From positions 27,440,743 to 27,504,742 of the forward strand of contig CM028333.1 in NCBI GenBank assembly GCA_016647705.1: a DNA stretch of 64,000 bases. Reading direction: 5' to 3'. Source of the stretch: Eucommia ulmoides. Its lineage: Eukaryota > Streptophyta > Magnoliopsida > Garryales > Eucommiaceae. Positions within the stretch are counted from its first letter, which is position 1; the number at the start of each line of letters is the position of its first letter. A program made the translations under genes and the position numbers. The notes beneath the pieces are model-generated. The model was not told where the DNA came from, did not search any database, and worked only from the letters and a program-made list of their open reading frames with translations. Shown piece by piece: positions 57,489-64,000 of the stretch.

Positions 57489-59861
57489 TGTAGAACATAC
57501 GTCATAAATAACTGCATTATAGGACGTTAGAGAATTTTAGGGTAAATAAATTATTAAATTACGAAGAAAAAAAAATGAAACAAAAAATGTTAGGGGCAAG
57601 GATTATAATTTTGAAACCTTTAAAAAAATAGAAATATACTAAAACAGAAATCCTAAAGAAAATGAAGAGAGGAAAGTGTAATTTAATTTTATTTTTTTTA
57701 TATATGCATGTGCGTATAAACACCCGGCACACCGACGGTAAACCACCGGCCAAGGAGCGACGATCGAGGGGCAACGTGGCAGGCTCAAAATCGGTTTAAA
57801 ACCACTAGTTGCATGCGTTAAATCACCTCCTTCATAAGCTGAGATGAGAAATCAAGGAAGAAGTGGAAGGGAAACTTGGAAAAAATCTAGAGAGAGAGAG
57901 AGAGGAGGAGGAAAACGTCGGGCCTTCGTGATCAACGTGCAGCTGGCGAGAAGGCAGAGCGTGTGTCCCGTGGCTGCCTGGGTATGTTCCTGTGGCTACT
58001 GCTGTGAAAATGATCATGTGGAATTCCCGGTGGTTTGCTCAGCGGCCGTGGGAAGAGATGAGTTCGTCAATGGCGTGACCGATCGGCGTTCGGTTCCATT
58101 GTTCGGTAAGTCTTTATGAGTATTCTGTTCCGATTTTTTTCCAGTGGGTGATCGGCCTTTGGTCGCCGGCCGACGGAGGTTGAGTAGGCAAGGGATGCAC
58201 GGGTCATCAGGTGGGTAGGTGTAGAGGGTCGGCGGAGGCACTGTTGGGTCGCCGGCGGAGTGTGTGTGTGCATGTAGGGACTGTGTGTGCGTGTCTGTTC
58301 AGATCACCGGCGACAGCTGTAGACGATAGCGGTGGTCAGAGCTGCTGCGACGTCATCTTGACGGGACTGTGTGTGTGTGTGTGCGTGTGTGTGTGCATGC
58401 CGGTTGTATTGGCCGTTCGCCGTTGGTGTAAGGGCTTCGGGTGTGTGGGCCGTCCACCGTTCGTGGGTGGTGAGTCGCCGACGAAGGAGGCTGGTGAGGA
58501 AGGGACTGTGTCGTCGGCGGCGGAAACGGGAGGAACCGTGAACAGGAAACAAAAGGAACGCAGAAGAAGAGAATAGGAAAAAAAAAAAAACTAATTACAC
58601 TAACAACCCCAATGGAAAAATCAAAAACCCAATTAGGGACCAGTAAGTGATTCGGAATAAATAATGACTTCGTTGATTAACATTTTAAATCATTAATTAT
58701 TATTCCCATCTAGTTAAATTGTTAACATTAAATTTTATACTCGTTACGATAATTTCGTAACCACTAATCTTAATAATATCGTATAGTTAATATGGATATA
58801 GAAAATGGGTATAGATAACAATTTTGTATAATTAACTCAGGAAATGAGAAATATGTAAATTCTGGTCTGCATTGTATGTTAGGTTATTTTAAAATATTAA
58901 TTTAGACCCTATCATTACTAGGTTCGCAAACGCCGGCATCCCGGTAGGCTTTGGACGGTGCAGTTACGGTAACACAAGAAGGGAGGTGAGTGTACTATCT
59001 TCTTGTCAAACTGTTCTCGGTATTTATGTAATGACATATGTGTTTACTGATGCTATACGATTCCGCAAAAAATGTGAATTATGTTTCTCCCCGTAAGGGG
59101 TGTGGATTATGTTTCTCCCCGTAGGGGTGTGGATTATATTTTCTCTCCGCAAGGGGTGTGGATTATATTTCTCCCCAGGAAGGGGTGTGGATATTTCGTA
59201 GGAAGGCATTCCTATGAATGTTACGGTACCGTTGCAACTCCTGATTGTGAGGTTAAAACGATCACTATGGCTGGCCAGTGTGCGTGTGTGGTGGTTTGAA
59301 ATGTGGTATTTATTCGTACTGGATGATTTACTACTTTATGGTAATGGTCAGTAGGATATTTACGTTGGGTAGTTTTGAAATGGAACCTATAAACATTGCT
59401 TTATTTCCACCATGTATATATTGGGAAGACTGTTGCACGTTATGTGACATCTAGATGTTTGTGCTTAAATAATGTTTTTTTTTATGATATATTGTTAGTA
59501 TATGAGAATGTTTTACTAAAAGAAGGCAGTACACTCGCAGGCAAAATAGCTAGGAGTCGGTCCCCTGCTGGCACTGGGTAGAATCGGTCGGCGGTTTAGC
59601 AAACTGGGGGTATTTTGGGAGGTGCAGTCTGAGGCGAACCTAGCAGAGGTTCATTGTCATTTTTTTCCCTTTTTGCTGTATTTAGAATCTCAGGGACGGG
59701 TGTGTCCCTATTAGAAGAAACCGTTTTATGACATGATTTTTGTGATTGTATAAAAATGAATGCTTCTTGCCGCCTTCGGGTTTGTTTATATCGCCCAGGT
59801 GATGTTGTGTCTGCGTCATGCTGGCCCCATGGGTGACTGGCGCCCGGGGTGGGGTGTGACA
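57489..59861 (+). repeat. 5' LTR of the Tekay/Del-like element (about 2.37 kb)
   Basis: The start TGTAGAACATACG is chosen because it is TG-initiated, resembles Tekay LTR starts, and marks the end of recognisable copia sequence. The end GGGTGTGACA stands five bases before the PBS. Inside are a TATA-like TTTATATATGC (about 57,699), an AG run (57,889-57,905), a GC-rich stretch with (GT)n (58,365-58,397) and a 28-base minisatellite. Open frames at 57.8-58.6 kb on both strands are unconvincing as genes. The 3' LTR is needed to prove the boundaries. Confidence 0.65.
59073..59198. repeat. 27-29 bp minisatellite in the LTR, 4.4 copies
   Basis: Units begin TGTGGATTATGTTTCTCCCC at 59,073, 59,101, 59,128 and 59,157, with a partial unit at 59,186. 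Each holds a CCCCG-AAGGGG small inverted repeat. Confidence 0.9.
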
Positions 59862-59865
59862 ATTT

Positions 59866-59877
59866 TGGTATCAGAGC
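59866..59877 (+). promoter_or_regulatory. Primer-binding site, tRNA-iMet type
   Basis: TGGTATCAGAGC, the standard complement of the 3' end of plant initiator tRNA-Met, four bases after the LTR end. Confidence 0.92.
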
Positions 59878-60095
59878 CTAGGTTATAGGTTCTGTAGACT
59901 TACTAGTGCTTGTAGTGTAAAGGATTGGGGGATAGGGAGACGTGTTGGTCATCTCGTCAGTAGGGGACTTTAGGATAGGATGTCAGTAGATGCTGTTGAT
60001 ACTTGCGTAATAGTTAACTAGCGTATTTAAATTGCTGTTATTTCTTTGGTTGACCTAGCTAGTCGTTGAATTAAATTTTATGGCAGATAACAGGT

Positions 60096-62147
60096 ATGGA
60101 GGGGGGAGATGAAACCTCTGGGAGTGTGAGACCTCAGGGGCAGGAAGAATCCCCGAGGCAAGTGGAGCCTCCGGAACTAAGAGATAGGGACCGGAAAAGT
60201 TTGCATATTGTGGAATCCCACACGCAGGGTGATAGGTTGCAAGGGAGCTTAGACGCGGTTGAAAGAATTTTGCAGGCCGCTGCCCGGCTGACGGAGCAAC
60301 AAGCGAGGATTATGGAAAGTCAAAAGGCCCAAAGTGATACGGCCGCATCTCAGGAGGTACGACTGAAGAGGTTCAAAGAGTTAGACCCACCGGCTTTCAC
60401 CGGGATGGCAGGTCCGGCTGACGCGAAAAATTGGATTAGAGGTGTGGGTCATGTATTCGAGGCGATGGGAATTGTCGACGATAGTCGAGTTTCCCTTGCT
60501 ACTTTCCAGCTAAGGGAGGAGGCCGAGCATTGGTGGGAAGAAATGAAAAGGTTGATTTTTGGTTCTGGCGAGGAGATCACGTGGGGTCGTTTCGTTGCCG
60601 TGTTTAACAAAAAATATCTTCCTGAGTCTTACCGATTCCAGATGGAGGAAAAATTTATCATGTTGAAACAGGGAAAGATGACAGTTCAGCAGTACGAAGT
60701 CAAATTCGATTCCTTGTCCCGTTTTGCCCCTGATCTGGTAAAGATGGAAGAGGCAAGATGCAGACGTTTCCAGAAGGGACTTCAGTTAGATATACGTTCC
60801 AGGCTGACAAGCAAACAGATTAAGAATTATGCAGAGTTGGTGAATACGGCAAAGCTAGTGGAAAGAGATGTGCAGGAAGCCGTCGAGAGTCGAGAGCAGT
60901 TCAAAAAGAGCCGATTCGAGTCACCTAACAGATTTCTGGGTGGCACTTCGCGAGGGACGGGATTTCGACCGCCAGTTGCTCGGGCCTCCTCGTTTGGTCA
61001 ATCGATCAGAAGCCGTGGTCCTCGACAATCATACCTTAGGCAACAACAAAGTGCATCGGAAGCGAGTGTGGGTCCGCAAAGGTATGGGAGAAATCAACCG
61101 GTCACTCAAACTGGAGGAAGCAGATACTATCAGTGTGGAGCACCGGGTCATTTAGCTAGAGATTGTCCCAAGGGAGGACTGATATGTTTTCACTGTCATA
61201 AACCGGGACATATATCTACGCATTGTCCGAAACTTGCTTCTACGTTTGTGCCTCCTACGAGCAGTATAGGTAGTGTGGGCCCTAGCACTATCCAAGGGCG
61301 AAGTAGAAGATCGGCTGGTAGACCTCCAACGCAAGGCCGTGTGTTTGCTACTACACGACAGGATGCTCAGGCTACCCCAGATGTGGTCACAAGTATCATA
61401 TCTTTATACGCTAGATATGCTCGTATACTTATTGATCCCGGTTCTACACATTCATTTGTTTCAGCAACCTTCATGATGCAAGTAGGCAAGTTTCCCATTC
61501 CTTTGTCAAATCGTATTGTTATTTCTACCCCAGTAGGTGAGACGGTCTGGATCGATAGTGTGTATAAGGACAGTCCACTTCGGCTTGGTGATAAAGAGTT
61601 ATTGGCAGATCTATTACCCTTGGATATTCACGATTTTGATGTACTTCTGGGGATGGATTTGCTTTCCGGATATCATTCCACGGTGGACTATTTCAAGAAA
61701 GAAGTGATATTTCTAATCTCAAGCGAGCCAGAGTTTGTATTTGCTGGAGATAGAAGTATCACCCCTGTCAGTTTAATTTCAGTATTAGAAGCCAGGAAAT
61801 TATTAAAGAAAGGATGCCAGGGATATCTTGCGCACGTGATTGACACTAGTCGAAGGGAAATTCCAGTGGCAGATATTCCAGCAGTTAGGGATTTTCCCGA
61901 CGTATTTCTGGAAGAACTGCCAGGGTTTCCCGTAGATAGGGAGATGGAATTCACGATCAAGTTACTTCCAGGCACTACCCCTATATCGATTCCACCTTAT
62001 CGGATGGCACCCACTGAGTTGAAAGAATTGAAAGTACAGTTGCAAGACTTATTAGACCGTGGGTTTATCAGGCCCACTGTCTCCCCCTGGGGGTGCCCCA
62101 GTGCTGTTCGTGAAGAAGAAGGATGGCACGTTGCGAATGTGTATTGA
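60096..62147 (+). pseudogene. Tekay/Del-like gag, protease and start of RT
   Basis: The open frame of 683 codons starts at the first ATG after the PBS leader. Gag occupies about residues 95-265 (WWEEMKRLI, FNKKYLPES, FQKGL). Two zinc knuckles follow at about 345-378: the second is intact (CFHCHKPGHISTHC), but the first reads YYQCGAPGHLARDC, with Tyr where the first Cys belongs, explained by one G-to-A change. The protease active site LIDPGSTHSF is at about 445-455 and GMDLLSGYHSTVDY at about 516-530. RT starts at about residue 600 with FPDVFLEELPGFP and is cut off at [10 protein letters not shown], where an extra G in a five-G run (62,090-62,094) shifts the frame; the last 18 codons are out-of-frame. 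Gag would package RNA, and the protease would cut the polyprotein. Confidence 0.9.
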
Positions 62148-62868
62148 TTATCGGCAGCTGAATAGGGTGACGGTTCGCAATAAATATCCGTTACCTAGGA
62201 TTGATGACTTGTTTGACCAGCTCCAGAAAGCTAAAGTATTTTCCAAGATAGATCTTCGATCGGGGTACCACCAATTGAAAGTCAGAGATAGGGACGTAGC
62301 AAAGACGGCATTCCGTACGAGATATGGACACTACGAATTTCTGGTTATGCCCTTTGGTTTGACAAACGCCCCTACTGCTTTCATGGACTTGATGAACCAT
62401 ATCTTTCAGCCTTACCTGGATCAATTTATTATAGTATTCATTGACGACATTTTGGTCTATTCTCAAAGCAGGGAAGAGCATGCAAAGCATCTCCAACTCG
62501 TACTGCATATATTGCGAGAGAAGCGGTTATATGCAAAATTTAGCAAATGTGAATTCTGGCTAGATCATATAGTATTTTTGGGACATGTTATTTCAGGGGA
62601 GGGTATCCAGGTGGACCCAAAGAAGGTAGAAGCTGTTGTCCAGTGGGAAAGACCAAGAAATGCGACGGAAGTTCGAAGCTTTCTAGGATTGGCGGGTTAC
62701 TATCGACGATTCGTGCAAGGATTCTCCGTTATAGCTACCCTATTGACTCAATTGACCCGGAAGGAATCCAAGTTTGAGTGGACTGACAAATGTGAGCAAA
62801 GTTTCCAGGAATTGAAGAATAGATTGATATCGGCACCAATACTGTCCCTCCCGTCAGAAGGGGTGGTT
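62095..62868 (+). pseudogene. Tekay/Del-like reverse transcriptase (frame +1)
   Basis: It continues the previous frame from [12 protein letters not shown] through [21 protein letters not shown] (first catalytic Asp), [17 protein letters not shown] and FIDDILVYS (the YxDD box, as F-I-D-D, typical of gypsy), to FLGHVIS and [12 protein letters not shown] of the thumb. The palm residues are intact. The open frame closes at 62,874; a one-base loss beside a four-G run (62,860-62,863) moves the reading back to the frame of gag. The ATG at 62,059 is out-of-frame with the real upstream protein and is not a natural start. Confidence 0.9.
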
Positions 62869-63431
62869 TCGTAATTTATAGCGATGCGTCACATCAAGGG
62901 CTGGGATGTATTTTAATGCGGCATGGCCATGTGATTGCATATGCATCCCGGCAATTAAAGAACCATGAGCGTAATTACCCGACGTACGATTTGGAGTTGG
63001 CTGCAATTGTGTTTGCCCTGAAGATTTGGAGGCACTACCTGTATGGCGAGACATGTGAAATATACACTGACCATCAGAGTTTGAAGTATTTGTTTACTCA
63101 GAAGGAATTAAATCTGAGGCAGAGGCGTTGGATGGAGTTTATTAAGGACTATGATTACACCATCCATTACCATCCGGGAAAAGCTAATGTTGTAGCAGAT
63201 GCTCTAAGTCGAAAATCGGCAAGCTCGGTTGCCCATCTCCGTGTTGCCCATGCTAACCTGTATGCAAAATTAATATTGATGCGAGTTCAGTTAGCGGTTG
63301 GTCAGACAGCAGCCCTACTGGAAACCTTGACTTTGAGACCGACATTGATTGACCGCATTACTGAAGCTCAAAAATCAGACATTCACTTGGAGAGGATCCG
63401 AGATGAGGTAAAAAAATGGCCACAGAACTGA
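62864..63431 (+). pseudogene. Tekay/Del-like RNase H and linker
   Basis: Reads [17 protein letters not shown], then [18 protein letters not shown] and [11 protein letters not shown], ending with [12 protein letters not shown], the standard Ty3/gypsy RNase H with its Asp, Glu and Asp residues kept. It would remove the RNA template. After the linker the frame breaks at an A run (about 63,409-63,415), where the open frame ends in KKWPQN and a stop at 63,429-63,431. Confidence 0.88.
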
Positions 63432-64000
63432 TCATCATATCAGGGAAAGGGACGGAGCTTTGATGTGTGAAAATAGGTTATGTGTGCCTAACGATGTCAA
63501 TTTGAAAAAAAGATATCTTGGAAGAGGCGCATAGCTCCGCATACGCAATGCATCCGGGGAGCACTAAAATGTATCGGGACTTGCGTGAACATTATTGGTG
63601 GGCCGGAATGAAACGGGAGATCGCAGAATTTGTGGCCCGGTGCCTTGTGTGCCAACAAGTAAAGATCGAGCATCAGCGTCCAGGTGGGTTGCTGCAACCC
63701 CTACCTATTCCAGAGTGGAAGTAGGAGCATATCACGATGGATTTTGTTTCGGGATTACCCCGTACCCAAAAGGGGTATAATTCCATCTGGGTGATCATTG
63801 ATAGGCTTACCAAGTCCGCTCATTTCCTAGCCGTAAAGACGACATTCTCTCTTGAAAGGTATGCTCAGTTGTATATCGATGAGATTGTTAGATTGCATGG
63901 CGCACCGGTTTCTATAGTGTCGGATAAAGATCCGAGATTTACTTCGAGGTTCTGGCCGAGTCTCCAAGCTGCTTTAGGTACCAAACTGAAATTTAGCACC
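63427..64000 (+). pseudogene. Tekay/Del-like integrase, N-terminal and core part (window edge)
   Basis: One frame gives [19 protein letters not shown] (63,454-63,510); another shift at an A run (about 63,504-63,510) leads into the zinc-binding HHCC domain ([16 protein letters not shown], then CLVCQQVK). At 63,722-63,724 a TAG replaces the usual Trp codon of the EWKWEH motif, again a G-to-A change. The same frame continues to the window end through [10 protein letters not shown] (first catalytic Asp), [11 protein letters not shown] and [14 protein letters not shown] (second Asp). The catalytic Glu lies beyond 64,000. Confidence 0.88.

Larger units (their letters stand above)
57489..64000 (+). 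mobile_element. Tekay/Del-like Ty3/gypsy retrotransposon, 5' part (runs out of window)
   Basis: Order: LTR, PBS, gag with zinc knuckles, protease, RT, RNase H, integrase. This is the Ty3/gypsy gene order. Integrase phrases such as [13 protein letters not shown] and [14 protein letters not shown] suggest the Tekay/Del chromovirus group; a chromodomain and the 3' LTR would lie beyond 64,000. The coding part has four frame shifts and one in-frame stop but is otherwise well preserved, so it is the youngest large element in the window. It is inserted in the SIRE-type copia element. Confidence 0.85.

Noticed and set aside
57844-58576. Overlapping open frames in the GC-rich part of the Tekay-like LTR
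   Set aside because: Frames occur on both strands, contain simple GT and GA repeats, and lie within a putative LTR.

Overview
The window looks like nuclear DNA of a eudicot plant. It is AT-rich, its one convincing host gene has plant-type GT-AG introns, and most of the rest is nested, decayed plant retrotransposons and small DNA transposons. I see no bacterial-style operon, CRISPR array, rRNA or tRNA gene. All calls come from reading the sequence; nothing was searched against a database.

Layout. 1-8,829: AT-rich non-coding DNA with simple repeats. 8,830-15,326: two diverged LTR-like arms in opposite orientation around a 1.1 kb core carrying a 65-67 bp minisatellite; a second irregular minisatellite lies at 15.4-15.9 kb. 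17.6-22.7 kb: the only intact host gene, an SR splicing factor of the RS2Z class (RRM, two zinc knuckles, RS/SP-rich tail; six coding exons, 318 codons), with a 5'-UTR intron and a hAT-type MITE in its largest intron. 22.7-27.1 kb: AT-rich intergenic DNA.

27,144-51,337: a minus-strand Tat-lineage Ty3/gypsy element (called X here) with gag, protease, RT, RNase H, integrase and a spliced antisense ORF next to its 3' LTR. It is crowded with later insertions. A plus-strand Athila-like, gag-only element (Y) sits in X, and the X+Y block was tandemly duplicated: a solo Y LTR and a later Y LTR occupy the same X position with the same CTCGG duplication. A solo SIRE-type copia LTR (Z2) lies in Y, a rearranged copy (Z1) lies in X, and a PIF/Harbinger-type MITE lies in one X copy, its empty site preserved in the other.

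51.6-52.75 kb: a probable further gypsy LTR. 53,861-57,488: the 3' part of a minus-strand SIRE-type copia element, cut off by the Tekay/Del-like gypsy element that starts at 57,489 and runs out of the window. The latter has a long LTR, a PBS, gag, protease, RT, RNase H and part of integrase, with four reading-frame breaks at or beside homopolymers and one in-frame stop.

I found no new biochemical system. The most informative content is structural: a datable order of nested insertions, a segmental duplication inside them, a filled/empty MITE site pair, and an SR gene whose long RRM intron sits where plant RS2Z genes are known to be alternatively spliced.
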